A DNA stretch of 64,000 nucleotides, taken from the NCBI GenBank assembly GCA_958298945.1, contig OY282608.1:19507933-19571932 (forward strand), given 5' to 3'. Every line of letters begins with the position of its first letter. Within the stretch, counting starts at the first letter, position 1. Shown here piece after piece: positions 29,632-42,580 of the stretch. The position numbers and the translations under genes are program-made. The notes under the pieces were generated by a model. The model searched no databases. It was not told the origin of the DNA and saw only the letters and a program-made list of their open reading frames with translations. Source of the stretch: Atherix ibis. Lineage: Eukaryota > Arthropoda > Insecta > Diptera > Athericidae.

Positions 29632-30551
29632 CCAACAAACCAACAAACCAACAAGCCAACAAGCCAACAAACCAACAAACCAACAAACCAACAAGCCAAC
29701 AAGCCAACAAACCAACAAACCAACAAATCAACAAAACAACAAACCAACAAGCCAACAAGCCAACAAACCAAAAAACCAACAAACAAATAAACTAACAAAC
29801 CAACAAACCAAGAAACAAACAAACCAACAAACGAACAAACGAACAAACCAACAAACAAACAAACCAACAAACCAACAAACAAATAAACCAACAAACCAAC
29901 AAACCAACAAACCACCAAACCACCAAACCAACAAACCAACAAACCAGCAAACCAACAAACCAACAAACCAACAAACAAACAAACCAACAAACCAACAAAC
30001 CAACAAACCAACAAACCAACAAACCAACAAACCAACAAACCAACAAGCCAACAAGCCAACAAACCAACAAACCAACAAACCAACAAACCAACAAACCAAC
30101 AAACCAACAAACCAACAAGCCAACAAGCCAACAAACCAACAAACAAACAAACCAACAAACCAACAAACCAACAAACAAATAAACCAACAAACCAACAAAC
30201 CAACAAACCACCAAACCAACAAACCAACAAACCAGCAAACCAACAAACCAACAAACCAACAAACAAACAAACCAACAAACCAACAAACCAACAAACTGAC
30301 AAACCAACAAACCAACAAACCAACAAACGAACAAACCAACAAAACAAGAAGCCAACAAGGCAACAAACCAACAAACCAACAAACCAACAAACCACCAAGC
30401 CAACAAACCAACAAACCAACAAACCAACAAACCTACAAGCCAACAAACCATCAAACCTACAAACTAACAAACTATAAAGCCAACATACCAACAAACCAAC
30501 AAGCCAACAAACCAAGTAACCAACAAACCTACAAGCCAACAAGCCAACAAA
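29632..30551 (+). repeat. 920-bp tandem higher-order repeat, copy 1
   Basis: The segment recurs immediately to the right at an offset of 912 and then 920 bp (115 octamers). Shared marks are CCACCAAACCACCAAACC near 29,911/30,831, ACTGACAAACC near 30,296/31,216, CCATCAAACC, and ACTATAAAGCCAACATACC at 30,472/31,392. Similarity ends at about 30,551/31,471, where the right copy continues with CCAATAAACC. Confidence 0.82.
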
Positions 30552-31471
30552 CCAACAAACCAACAAGCCAACAAGCCAACAAACCAACAAACCAACAAAC
30601 CAACAAGCCAACAAGCCAACAAACCAACAAACCAACAAATCAACAAAACAACAAACCAACAAGCCAACAAGCCAACAAACCAAAAAACCAACAAACAAAT
30701 AAACTAACAAACCAACAAACCAAGAAACAAACAAACCAACAAACGAACAAACGAACAAACCAACAAACAAACAAACCAACAAACCAACAAACCAACAAAC
30801 AACTAAACCAACAAACCAACAAACCAACAAACCACCAAACCACCAAACCAACAAACCAACAAACCAGCAAACCGACAAACCAACAAACCAACAAACAAAC
30901 AAACCAACAAACCAACAAACCAACAAACCAACAAACCAACAAACCAACAAACCAACAAACCAACAAGCCAACAAGCCAACAAACCAACAAACCAACAAAC
31001 CAACAAACCAACAAACCAACAAACCAACAAACCAACAAGCCAACAAGCCAACAAACCAACAAACAAACAAACCAACAATCCAACAAACCAACAAACAAAT
31101 AAACCAACAAACCAACAAACCAACAAACCACCAAACCAACAAACCAACAAACCAGCAAACCAACAAACCAACAAACCAACAAACAAACAAACCAACAAAC
31201 CAACAAACCAACAAACTGACAAACCAACAAACCAACAAACCAACAAACGAACAAACCAACAAAACAAGAAGCCAACAAGGCAACAAACCAACAAACCAAC
31301 AAACCAACAAACCACCAAGCCAACAAACCAACAAACCAACAAACCAACAAACCTACAAGCCAACAAACCATCAAACCTACAAACTAACAAACTATAAAGC
31401 CAACATACCAACAAACCAACAAGCCAACAAACCAAGTAACCAACAAACCTACAAGCCAACAAGCCAACAAG
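30552..31471 (+). repeat. 920-bp tandem higher-order repeat, copy 2
   Basis: This is the partner of the preceding unit. Private differences include AACTAAACC at about 30,801 in place of AAATAAACC, and CCGACAAACC near 30,871. The ACTATAAAG mark lies at 31,392. Confidence 0.82.
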
Positions 31472-32007
31472 CCAACAAACCAATAAACCAAAAAGCCAAC
31501 AAACCAACAAACCAACAAACCAACAAGCCAACAAACCAGCAAACCAACAAACGGACAAACCAACAAGCCAACAAACCAACAAACCAACAAACCAAGTAAC
31601 AAACAAGCCAACAAACCAACAAACCAACAAACCAACAAACCAACAACCCAACAAGCCAACAAGCCAACAAACCAACAAACCAACAAACCAACAAGCCAAC
31701 AAGCCAACAAGCCAACAAACCAACAAACCAACAAATCAACAAACCAACACACCAACAAGCCAACAAGCCAACAAACCAAAAAACCAACAAACAAATAAAC
31801 CAACAAACCAACAAACCAAGAAACAAACAAACCAACAAACGAACAAACGAACAAACCAACAAACAAACAAACCAACAAACCAACAAACCAACAAGCCAAC
31901 CAACCAACAAACCTACAAACTAACAAACTAACAAGCCAACAAACCAACAAACCAACAAGCCAACAAACCAAGTAACCAACAAACCTACAAGCCAACAAGC
32001 TAACAAG

Positions 32008-32835
32008 CCAATAAACCAATAAACCAACAAACCAACAAGCCAACAAACCAACAAGCCAACAAACGAACAAACCAACAAACCAACAAACCAACAAACCAAC
32101 AAACCAACAAACGAACAAACCAACAAGCCAACAAACCAACAAACCAACAAACCAAGTAACCAACAAGCCAACAAACCAACAAACCAACAAGCCAACAAAC
32201 CAACAAACCAACAAGCCAACAAGCCAACAAGCCGACAAACCAACAAACGAACAAACCAACAAACCAACAAGCCAACAAGCCAACAAAACAACAAGCCAAC
32301 AAACCAACAAACCAACAAACTAACAAACCAACAAACCATCAAACCAACAAACGAACAAACCAACAAAACAAGAAGCCAACAAGGCAACAAACCAATAAAC
32401 CAACAAACCAACAAACCACCAAGCCAACAAACAAATAAACCAACAAGCCAACAAGCCGACAAACCAACAAACGAACAAACCAACAAACCAACAAGCCAAC
32501 AAGTCAACAAACCAACAAGCCAACAAACCAACAAATCAACAAACTAACAAACCAACAAGCCAACAAACCAACAAACCAACAAACGAACAAACCAACAAAC
32601 CAACAAGCCAACAAACCAACAAACCAACAAACTAACAAACCAACAAACCAACAAACCAACAAACGAACAAACCAACAAAACAAGAAGCCAACAAGGCAAC
32701 AAACCAACAAACCAACAAACCAACAAACCACCAAGCCAACAAACCAACAAACCTACAAACCAACAAACCAACAAGCCAACAAGCCAACAAACCAACAAGA
32801 AAACAAACCAACAAACCAACAAACTAACAAACCAG
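32008..32835 (+). repeat. GAAAAC-marked segment, copy 4 of 5
   Basis: It starts at CCAATAAACCAATAAACC (32,008) and carries GAAAAC at 32,799. It pairs with the fifth copy at an offset of 5,769 bp. That offset is one more than a multiple of 8 because of the 9-bp unit at 34,736. Confidence 0.78.
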
Positions 32836-34114
32836 CAAACCAACAAACCAACAAACGAACAAACCAACAAAACAAGAAGCCAACAAGACAACAAACCAAC
32901 AAACCAACAAACCAACAAACCACCAAGCCAACAAACCAACAAACCAACAAACCAACAAACCAACAAGCCAACAAACCAACAAACCTGCAAACTAACAAAC
33001 TAACAAGCCAACAAACCAACAAACCAACAAGCCAACAAACCAAGTAACCAACAAACCTACAAGCCAACAAGCCAACAAGCCAACAAACCAACAAACCAAC
33101 AAACCAACTTACCAACAAGCCAACAAACCAACAAACCAACAAACCAACAAGCCAACAAACCAACAAACCAACAAACCAACAAGCCAACAAGCCAACAAGC
33201 CAACAAACCAACAAACTAACAAATCAACAAAACAACAAACCAACAAGCCAACAAGCCAACAAACCAAAAAACCAACAAACAAATAAACTAACAAACCAAC
33301 AAACCAAGAAACAAACAAACCAACAAACGAACAAACGAACAAACCAACAAACAAACAAACCAACAAACCAACAAACCAACAAACAAATAAACCAACAAAC
33401 CAACAAACCAACAAACCACCAAACCACCAAACCAACAAACCAACAAACCAGCAAACCAACAAACCAACAAACCAACAAACAAACAAACCAACAAACCAAC
33501 AAACCAACAAACCAACAAACCAACAAACCAACAAACCAACAAACCAACAAACCAACAAGCCAACAAGCCAACAAACCAACAAACCAACAAACCAACAAAC
33601 CAACAAACCAACAAACCAACAAACCAACAAGCCAACAAGCCAACAAACCAACAAACAAACAAACCAACAAACCAACAAACCAACAAACAAATAAACCAAC
33701 AAACCAACAAACCAACAAACCACCAAACCAACAAACCAACAAACCAGCAAACCAACAAACCAACAAACCAACAAACAAACAAACCAACAAACCAACAAAC
33801 CAACAAACTAACAAACCAACAAACCAACAAACCAACAAACGAACAAACCAACAAAACAAGAAGCCAACAAGGCAACAAACCAACAAACCAACAAACCAAC
33901 AAACCACCAAGCCAACAAACCAACAAACCAACAAACCAACAAACCTACAAGCCAACAAACCATCAAACCTACAAACTAACAAACTATAAAGCCAACAAAC
34001 CAACAAACCACCAAGCCAACAAACCAAGTAACCAACAAACCTACAAGCCAACAAGCCAACAAGCCAACAAACCAATAAACCAACAAACCAACAAACCAAC
34101 AAACCAACAAACCA

Positions 34115-34935
34115 ACAAGCCAACAAACCAGCAAACCAACAAACGAACAAACCAACAAGCCAACAAACCAACAAACCAACAAACCAAGTAACAAACAAGC
34201 CAACAAACCAACAAACCAACAAACCAACAAACCAACAACCCAACAAGCCAACAAGCCAACAAACCAACAAACCAACAAACCAACAAGCCAACAAGCCAAC
34301 AAACCAACAAACCAACAAATCAACAAACCAACACACCAACAAGCCAACAAGCCAACAAACCAAAAAACCAACAAACAAATAAACCAACAAACCAACAAAC
34401 CAAGAAACAAACAAACCAACAAACGAACAAACGAACAAACCAACAAACAAACAAACCAACAAACCAACAAACCAACAAACAAATAAACCAACAAACCAAC
34501 AAACCAACAATCCACCAAACCAACAAACCAACAAACAAACAAACCAACAAACCAACAAACCACCAAACCAACAAACCAACAAACCAACAAACCAACAAAC
34601 CAACAAGCCAACAAGCCAACAAACCAACAAACCAACAAACCAACAAACCAACAAACAAATAAACCAACAAACCAACAAACCAACAACCCAACAAACCAAC
34701 AAACCAACAAACCAACAAACGAACAAACCAAAAAACCATACAAACCAACAAACCAAGAAGCCAACAAACCAACAAACCAACAAACCAACAAACCAACAAA
34801 CCAAGTAACCAACAAACCAACAAACGAACAAACCAACAAACCAACAAACCAACAAGCCAACAAACCAACAAACCAACAAACTAATAAACCAACAAGCCAA
34901 CAAGCCAACAAACCAACAAACCAATAAAGCAACAA
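34115..34935 (+). repeat. 820-bp segment with the 9-bp slip, copy 1 of 3
   Basis: This segment holds the rare 9-bp unit CCATACAAA at 34,736-34,744, which moves the array phase by +1. The same context occurs at 39,417 and 41,921. The offset to copy 2 is 4,681 bp (585 units plus 1) from about 34,115 to CCAATAAAGC at 34,921. The reading of the two copies is identical over at least 34,320-34,871. It also contains AAGTAACAAACAAGCC and CACACCAACAAGCC. Confidence 0.85.
34736..34744 (+). other. 9-bp unit CCATACAAA, phase slip +1
   Basis: One inserted base shifts the CC phase from 0 to 1 (mod 8). Identical 9-bp units at 39,417-39,425 and 41,921-41,929 sit in the same context. One insertion event followed by duplication explains all three. 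Confidence 0.9.
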
Positions 34936-36408
34936 GCCAACAAACCAACAAACCAACAAACAAATAAACCAACAAACCAACAAACCAACAAACCACCAAA
35001 CCACCAAACCAACAAACCAACAAACCAGCAAACCGACAAACCAACAAACCAACAAACAAACAAACCAACAAACCAACAAACCAACAAACCAACAAACCAA
35101 CAAACCAACAAACCAACAAACCAACAAGCCAACAAGCCAACAAACCAACAAACCAACAAACCAACAAACCAACAAACCAACAAACCAACAAACCAACAAG
35201 CCAACAAGCCAACAAACCAACAAACAAACAAACCAACAAACCAACAAACCAACAAACAAATAAACCAACAAACCAACAAACCAACAAACCACCAAACCAA
35301 CAAACCAACAAACCAGCAAACCAACAAACCAACAAACCAACAAACAAACAAACCAACAAACCAACAAACCAACAAACTGACAAACCAACAAACCAACAAA
35401 CCAACAAACGAACAAACCAACAAAACAAGAAGCCAACAAGGCAACAAACCAACAAACCAACAAACCAACAAACCACCAAGCCAACAAACCAACAAACCAA
35501 CAAACCAACAAACCTACAAGCCAACAAACCATCAAACCTACAAACTAACAAACTATAAAGCCAACATACCAACAAACCAACAAGCCAACAAACCAAGTAA
35601 CCAACAAACCTACAAGCCAACAAGCCAACAAGCCAACAAACCAATAAACCAAAAAGCCAACAAACCAACAAACCAACAAACCAACAAGCCAACAAACCAG
35701 CAAACCAACAAACGGACAAACCAACAAGCCAACAAACCAACAAACCAACAAACCAAGTAACAAACAAGCCAACAAACCAACAAACCAACAAACCAACAAA
35801 CCAACAACCCAACAAGCCAACAAGCCAACAAACCAACAAACCAACAAACCAACAAGCCAACAAGCCAACAAACCAACAAACCAACAAATCAACAAACCAA
35901 CACACCAACAAGCCAACAAGCCAACAAACCAAAAAACCAACAAACAAATAAACCAACAAACCAACAAACCAAGAAACAAACAAACCAACAAACGAACAAA
36001 CGAACAAACCAACAAACAAACAAACGAACAAACCAACAAACCAACAAGCCAACAAACCAACAAACCTACAAACTAACAAACTAACAAGCCAACAAACCAA
36101 CAAACCAACAAGCCAACAAACCAAGTAACCAACAAACCTACAAGCCAACAAGCCAACAAGCCAATAAACCAATAAACCAACAAACCAACAAGCCAACAAA
36201 CCAACAAGCCAACAAACGAACAAACCAACAAACCAACAAACCAACAAACCAACAAACCAACAAACGAACAAACCAACAAGCCAACAAACCAACAAACCAA
36301 CAAACCAAGTAACCAACAAGCCAACAAACCAACAAACCAACAAGCCAACAAACCAACAAACCAACAAGCCAACAAGCCAACAAGCCGACAAACCAACAAA
36401 CGAACAAA
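34793..36408 (+). repeat. 1,616-bp tandem higher-order repeat, copy 1
   Basis: Bases from about 34,793 match those from about 36,409 at an offset of exactly 1,616 bp (202 octamers). Landmarks in order are CCAAGTAACC (34,801/36,417), CCAATAAAGC (34,921/36,537), CCACCAAACCACCAAACC, ACTATAAAG (35,553/37,169), AACGGACAAACC and CCAATAAACCAATAAACC (36,161/37,777). Long stretches, such as 34,881-35,495 and 35,545-36,063, read the same as their partners. This is the cleanest long tandem pair in the window. Confidence 0.9.
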
Positions 36409-38024
36409 CCAACAAACCAAGTAACCAACAAACCAACAAACGAACAAACCAACAAACCAACAAACCAACAAGCCAACAAACCAACAAACCAACAAACTAA
36501 TAAACCAACAAGCCAACAAGCCAACAAACCAACAAACCAATAAAGCAACAAGCCAACAAACCAACAAACCAACAAACAAATAAACCAACAAACCAACAAA
36601 CCAACAAACCACCAAACCACCAAACCAACAAACCAACAAACCAGCAAACCGACAAACCAACAAACCAACAAACAAACAAACCAACAAACCAACAAACCAA
36701 CAAACCAACAAACCAACAAACCAACAAACCAACAAACCAACAAGCCAACAAGCCAACAAACCAACAAACCAACAAACCAACAAACCAACAAACCAACAAA
36801 CCAACAAACCAACAAGCCAACAAGCCAACAAACCAACAAACAAACAAACCAACAAACCAACAAACCAACAAACAAATAAACCAACAAACCAACAAACCAA
36901 CAAACCACCAAACCAACAAACCAACAAACCAGCAAACCAACAAACCAACAAACCAACAAACAAACAAACCAACAAACCAACAAACCAACAAACTGACAAA
37001 CCAACAAACCAACAAACCAACAAACGAACAAACCAACAAAACAAGAAGCCAACAAGGCAACAAACCAACAAACCAACAAACCAACAAACCACCAAGCCAA
37101 CAAACCAACAAACCAACAAACCAACAAACCTACAAGCCAACAAACCATCAAACCTACAAACTAACAAACTATAAAGCCAACATACCAACAAACCAACAAG
37201 CCAACAAACCAAGTAACCAACAAACCTACAAGCCAACAAGCCAACAAGCCAACAAACCAATAAACCAAAAAGCCAACAAACCAACAAACCAACAAACCAA
37301 CAAGCCAACAAACCAGCAAACCAACAAACGGACAAACCAACAAGCCAACAAACCAACAAACCAACAAACCAAGTAACAAACAAGCCAACAAACCAACAAA
37401 CCAACAAACCAACAAACCAACAACCCAACAAGCCAACAAGCCAACAAACCAACAAACCAACAAACCAACAAGCCAACAAGCCAACAAACCAACAAACCAA
37501 CAAATCAACAAACCAACACACCAACAAGCCAACAAGCCAACAAACCAAAAAACCAACAAACAAATAAACCAACAAACCAACAAACCAAGAAACAAACAAA
37601 CCAACAAACGAACAAACGAACAAACCAACAAACAAACAAACGAACAAACCAACAAACCAACAAGCCAACAAACCAACAAACCTACAAACTAACAAACTAA
37701 CAAGCCAACAAACCAACAAACCAACAAGCCAACAAACCAAGTAACCAACAAACCTACAAGCCAACAAGCCAACAAGCCAATAAACCAATAAACCAACAAA
37801 CCAACAAGCCAACAAACCAACAAGCCAACAAACGAACAAACCAACAAACCAACAAACCAACAAACCAACAAACCAACAAACGAACAAACCAACAAGCCAA
37901 CAAACCAACAAACCAACAAACCAAGTAACCAACAAGCCAACAAACCAACAAACCAACAAGCCAACAAACCAACAAACCAACAAGCCAACAAGCCAACAAG
38001 CCGACAAACCAACAAACGAACAAA
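36409..38024 (+). repeat. 1,616-bp tandem higher-order repeat, copy 2
   Basis: This is the right-hand partner of the 1,616-bp pair. The match ends at about 38,024, just after CCGACAAACCAACAAACG, and the sequence runs on into the last GAAAAC-marked segment. Only two copies are present. Confidence 0.9.
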
Positions 38025-38604
38025 CCAACAAACCAACAAGCCAACAAGCCAACAAAACAACAAGCCAACAAACCAACAAACCAACAAACTAACAAACCAA
38101 CAAACCATCAAACCAACAAACGAACAAACCAACAAAACAAGAAGCCAACAAGGCAACAAACCAATAAACCAACAAACCAACAAACCACCAAGCCAACAAA
38201 CAAATAAACCAACAAGCCAACAAGCCGACAAACCAACAAACGAACAAACCAACAAACCAACAAGCCAACAAGTCAACAAACCAACAAGCCAACAAACCAA
38301 CAAATCAACAAACTAACAAACCAACAAGCCAACAAACCAACAAACCAACAAACGAACAAACCAACAAACCAACAAGCCAACAAACCAACAAACCAACAAA
38401 CTAACAAACCAACAAACCAACAAACCAACAAACGAACAAACCAACAAAACAAGAAGCCAACAAGGCAACAAACCAACAAACCAACAAACCAACAAACCAC
38501 CAAGCCAACAAACCAACAAACCTACAAACCAACAAACCAACAAGCCAACAAGCCAACAAACCAACAAGAAAACAAACCAACAAACCAACAAACTAACAAA
38601 CCAA
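37777..38604 (+). repeat. GAAAAC-marked segment, copy 5 of 5
   Basis: It starts at CCAATAAACCAATAAACC (37,777), inside the end of the second 1,616-bp unit, and carries GAAAAC at 38,568. It is nearly identical to copy 4 over its whole length at an offset of 5,769 bp. Confidence 0.78.
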
Positions 38605-38795
38605 CAAACCAACAAACCAACAAACGAACAAACCAACAAAACAAGAAGCCAACAAGGCAACAAACCAACAAACCAACAAACCAACAAACCACCAAGCCAA
38701 CAAACCAACAAACCTACAAACCAACAAACCACCAAGCCAACAAACCAACAAACCTACAAACCAACAAACCAACAAGCCAACAAGCCAACAAACCA

Positions 38796-39616
38796 ACAAG
38801 CCAACAAACCAGCAAACCAACAAACGAACAAACCAACAAGCCAACAAACCAACAAACCAACAAACCAAGTAACAAACAAGCCAACAAACCAACAAACCAA
38901 CAAACCAACAAACCAACAACCCAACAAGCCAACAAGCCAACAAACCAACAAACCAACAAACCAACAAGCCAACAAGCCAACAAACCAACAAACCAACAAA
39001 TCAACAAACCAACACACCAACAAGCCAACAAGCCAACAAACCAAAAAACCAACAAACAAATAAACCAACAAACCAACAAACCAAGAAACAAACAAACCAA
39101 CAAACGAACAAACGAACAAACCAACAAACAAACAAACCAACAAACCAACAAACCAACAAACAAATAAACCAACAAACCAACAAACCAACAATCCACCAAA
39201 CCAACAAACCAACAAACAAACAAACCAACAAACCAACAAACCACCAAACCAACAAACCAACAAACCAACAAACCAACAAACCAACAAGCCAACAAGCCAA
39301 CAAACCAACAAACCAACAAACCAACAAACCAACAAACAAATAAACCAACAAACCAACAAACCAACAACCCAACAAACCAACAAACCAACAAACCAACAAA
39401 CGAACAAACCAAAAAACCATACAAACCAACAAACCAAGAAGCCAACAAACCAACAAACCAACAAACCAACAAACCAACAAACCAAGTAACCAACAAACCA
39501 ACAAACGAACAAACCAACAAACCAACAAACCAACAAGCCAACAAACCAACAAACCAACAAACTAATAAACCAACAAGCCAACAAGCCAACAAACCAACAA
39601 ACCAATAAAGCAACAA
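38796..39616 (+). repeat. 820-bp segment with the 9-bp slip, copy 2 of 3
   Basis: This is the partner of 34,115-34,935, with CCATACAAA at 39,417-39,425. Its right end leads directly into the first subfamily B block, whereas copy 1 leads into the 1,616-bp repeats. It therefore marks a breakpoint between A and B. Confidence 0.84.
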
Positions 39617-40045
39617 GCCAACAAGCCAATAAACCAACAAACCAACAAACCAACAAGCCAACAAACCAACAAACCAACAAGCCAACAAGCCTACAAACCA
39701 ACAAACCAACAAACCAACAAGCCAACAAACCAACAAATCAACAAACTAAGTAACCAACAAGCCAACAAACCAACAAACCAACAAGCCAACAAGCCAGCAA
39801 ACCAACAAACCAAAAGCCAACAAACCAACAAACTAACAAACCAAAAAACCAACAAACCAACAAGCCAACAAACCAACAAGCCAACAAGCCAACAAACCAA
39901 CAAACCAACAAACCAAGTAACCAAAAAGCCAACAAACTAACAAACCAACAAGCCAACAAGCCAACAAACCAACAAACCAACAAAGCAACAAGCCAACAAG
40001 CCAACAAACCAACAAACCAACAAGCCAACAAACCAACAAACCAAC
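39561..40045 (+). repeat. A/B junction segment, copy 1
   Basis: It begins at CTAATAAACC (39,562) and holds CCAATAAAGC (39,602), CCTACAAACC, CTAAGTAACC (near 39,746) and the 7-bp unit CCAAAAG at 39,810-39,816. It matches 42,121-42,580. The offset is 2,560 bp at first and 2,536 bp after three octamers that are absent from the right copy. Confidence 0.83.
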
Positions 40046-40080
40046 AAACCAACAAGCAAACAAACCAACAAACCAACAAA
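39561..40080 (+). repeat. Satellite subfamily B, first short block
   Basis: A block of about 520 bp lacks the A cores. It carries B-type variants, including CCAAGTAACCAAAAAGCC and a 7-bp unit CCAAAAG at 39,810-39,816. It is flanked on both sides by subfamily A. Bases 39,561-40,045 match 42,121-42,580 at an offset of 2,560 and then 2,536 bp, the change being three missing units in the right copy. The A/B boundary has therefore itself been duplicated. The edges are approximate. Confidence 0.75.
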
Positions 40081-42060
40081 CCAACAAACCACCAAGCCAA
40101 CAAACCAACAAACCAACAAACCAACAAACCAACAAGCCAACAAACCAACAAACCTACAAACTAACAAACTAACAAGCCAACAAACCAACAAACCAACAAG
40201 CCAACAAACTAAGTAACCAACAAACCTACAAGCCAACAAGCCAACAAGCCAACAAACCAACAAACCAACAAACCAAGTTACCAACAAGCCAACAAACCAA
40301 CAAACCAACAAACCAACAAACCAACAAGCCAACAAGCCAACAAACCAACAAACCAACAAACCAACAAGCCAACAAGCCAACAAACCAACAAACCAACAAA
40401 TCAACAAAACAACAAACCAACAAGCCAACAAGCCAACAAACCAAAAAACCAACAAACAAATAAACTAACAAACCAACAAACCAAGAAACAAACAAACCAA
40501 CAAACGAACAAACGAACAAACCAACAAACAAACAAACCAACAAACCAACAAACCAACAAACAAATAAACCAACAAACCAACAAACCAACAAACCACCAAA
40601 CCACCAAACCAACAAACCAACAAACCAGCAAACCAACAAACCAACAAACCAACAAACAAACAAACCAACAAACCAACAAACCAACAAACCAACAAACCAA
40701 CAAACCAACAAACCAACAAACCAACAAGCCAACAAGCCAACAAACCAACAAACCAACAAACCAACAAACCAACAAACCAACAAACCAACAAACCAACAAA
40801 CCAACAAGCCAACAAGCCAACAAACCAACAAACAAACAAACCAACAAACCAACAAACCAACAAACAAATAAACCAACAAACCAGCAAACCAACAAACCAA
40901 CAAACCAACAAACAAACAAACCAACAAACCAACAAACCAACAAACTAACAAACCAACAAACCAACAAACCAACAAACCAACAAACGAACAAACCAACAAA
41001 ACAAGAAGCCAACAAGGCAACAAACCAACAAACCAACAAACCAACAAACCACCAAGCCAACAAACCAACAAACCAACAAACCAACAAACCTACAAGCCAA
41101 CAAACCAACAAACCTACAAACTAACAAACTATAAAGCCAACAAACCAACAAACCAACAAGCCAACAAACCAAGTAACCAACAAACCTACAAGCCAACAAG
41201 CCAACAAGCCAACAAACCAATAAACCAACAAGCCAACAAACCAACAAACCAACAAACCAACAAGCCAACAAACCAGCAAACCAACAAACGAACAAACCAA
41301 CAAGCCAACAAACCAACAAAACAACAAACTAAGTAACAAACAAGCCAACAAACCAACAAACCAACAAACCAACAAACCAACAACCCAACAAGCCAACAAG
41401 CCAACAAACCAACAAACCAACAAACCAACAAGCCAACAAGCCAACAAACCAACAAACCAACAAATCAACAAACCAACACACCAATAAGCCAACAAGCCAA
41501 CAAACCAAAAAACCAACAAACAAATAAACCAACAAACCAACAAACCAAGAAACAAACAAACCAACAAACGAACAAACGAACAAACCAACAAACAAACAAA
41601 CCAACAAACCAACAAACCAACAAACAAATAAACCAACAAACCAACAAACCAACAATCCACCAAACCAACAAACCAACAAACCAGCAAACCAACAAACCAA
41701 CAAACCAACAAACCAACAAACAAACAAACCAACAAACCAACAAACCAACAAACCAACAAACCAACAAACCAACAAACCAACAAACCAACAAGCCAACAAG
41801 CCAACAAACCAACAAACCAACAAACCAACAAACCAACAAACAAATAAACCAACAAACCAACAAACCAACAACCCAACAAACCAACAAACCAACAAACCAA
41901 CAAACGAACAAACCAAAAAACCATACAAACCAACAAACCAAGAAGCCAACAAACCAACAAACCAACAAACCAACAAACCAACAAACCAAGTAACCAACAA
42001 ACCAACAAACGAACAAACCAACAAACCAACAAACCAACAAGCCAACAAACCAACAAACCA
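40081..42060 (+). repeat. Satellite subfamily A, second block
   Basis: Subfamily A resumes with CCACCAAG at about 40,089 and the CCTACAAACTAACAAACTAA core at about 40,151. It includes the last GAAGCC...AAGGC core of the window, near 41,005, and the last ACTATAAAG landmark at 41,129. Its right part (about 41,255-42,060) is the third copy of an 820-bp segment also found at about 34,115 and 38,796. Beyond about 42,061 the A cores are not seen again. Confidence 0.75.
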
Positions 42061-42064
42061 ACAA
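41255..42064 (+). repeat. 820-bp segment with the 9-bp slip, copy 3 of 3
   Basis: The third copy has CCATACAAA at 41,921-41,929. The offset from copy 2 is 2,464 bp at the AAGTAACAAACAAGCC mark and 2,504 bp at the 9-bp unit, so five octamers were gained inside it. It again leads into subfamily B. Confidence 0.8.
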
Positions 42065-42120
42065 ATAAACAAGCCAACAAACCAACAAACCAACAAACCA
42101 AGTAACCAAAAAGCCAACAA

Positions 42121-42580
42121 ACTAATAAACCAACAAGCCAACAAGCCAACAAACCAACAAACCAATAAAGCAACAAGCCAACAAGCCAATAAACCAACAA
42201 ACCAACAAACCAACAAGCCAACAAGCCTACAAACCAACAAACCAACAAACCAACAAGCCAACAAACCAACAAATCAACAAACTAAGTAACCAACAAGCCA
42301 ACAAACCAACAAACCAACAAGCCAACAAGCCAGCAAACCAACAAACCAAAAGCCAACAAACCAACAAACTAACAAACCAAAAAACCAACAAACCAACAAG
42401 CCAACAAACCAACAAGCCAACAAGCCAACAAACCAACAAACCAACAAACCAAGTAACCAAAAAGCCAACAAACTAACAAACCAACAAGCCAACAAGCCAA
42501 CAAACCAACAAACCAACAAAGCAACAAGCCAACAAGCCAACAAACCAACAAACCAACAAGCCAACAAACCAACAAACCAA
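42121..42580 (+). repeat. A/B junction segment, copy 2
   Basis: This is the partner of 39,561-40,045, sharing the 7-bp unit CCAAAAG (42,346-42,352). In both places the segment follows a copy of the 820-bp CCATACAAA segment, so a unit of about 2.5 kb spanning the A-to-B change appears twice. Confidence 0.83.

Larger units (their letters stand above)
1..39560 (+). repeat. Satellite subfamily A, main block
   Basis: This part of the array is marked by three recurring cores. The first is a T-bearing run, CCTACAAACTAACAAACTAA, seen for example at about 1,871, 2,271, 3,271, 5,551, 9,541, 13,761, 17,641, 26,600, 36,064 and 37,680. The second, CCAAGTAACCAACAAACCTA, usually lies 50-70 bp after the first. 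The third is GAAGCCAACAAGGCAACAAA, which normally lies 80-150 bp before the first. Together they recur more than thirty times, mostly 600-1,300 bp apart, and define the higher-order structure. Between them the array is plain CCAACAAA and CCAACAAG. The right limit is set where the GAAGCC...AAGGC core gives way to subfamily B variants. No gene is present. Confidence 0.85.

Noticed and set aside
41126..41137. TATA-like string ACTATAAAG as a promoter (also at 22,722, 30,472, 31,392, 33,984, 35,553 and 37,169)
   Set aside because: It is a variant octamer (CTATAAAG) copied with its higher-order unit. No downstream gene or other promoter element exists.
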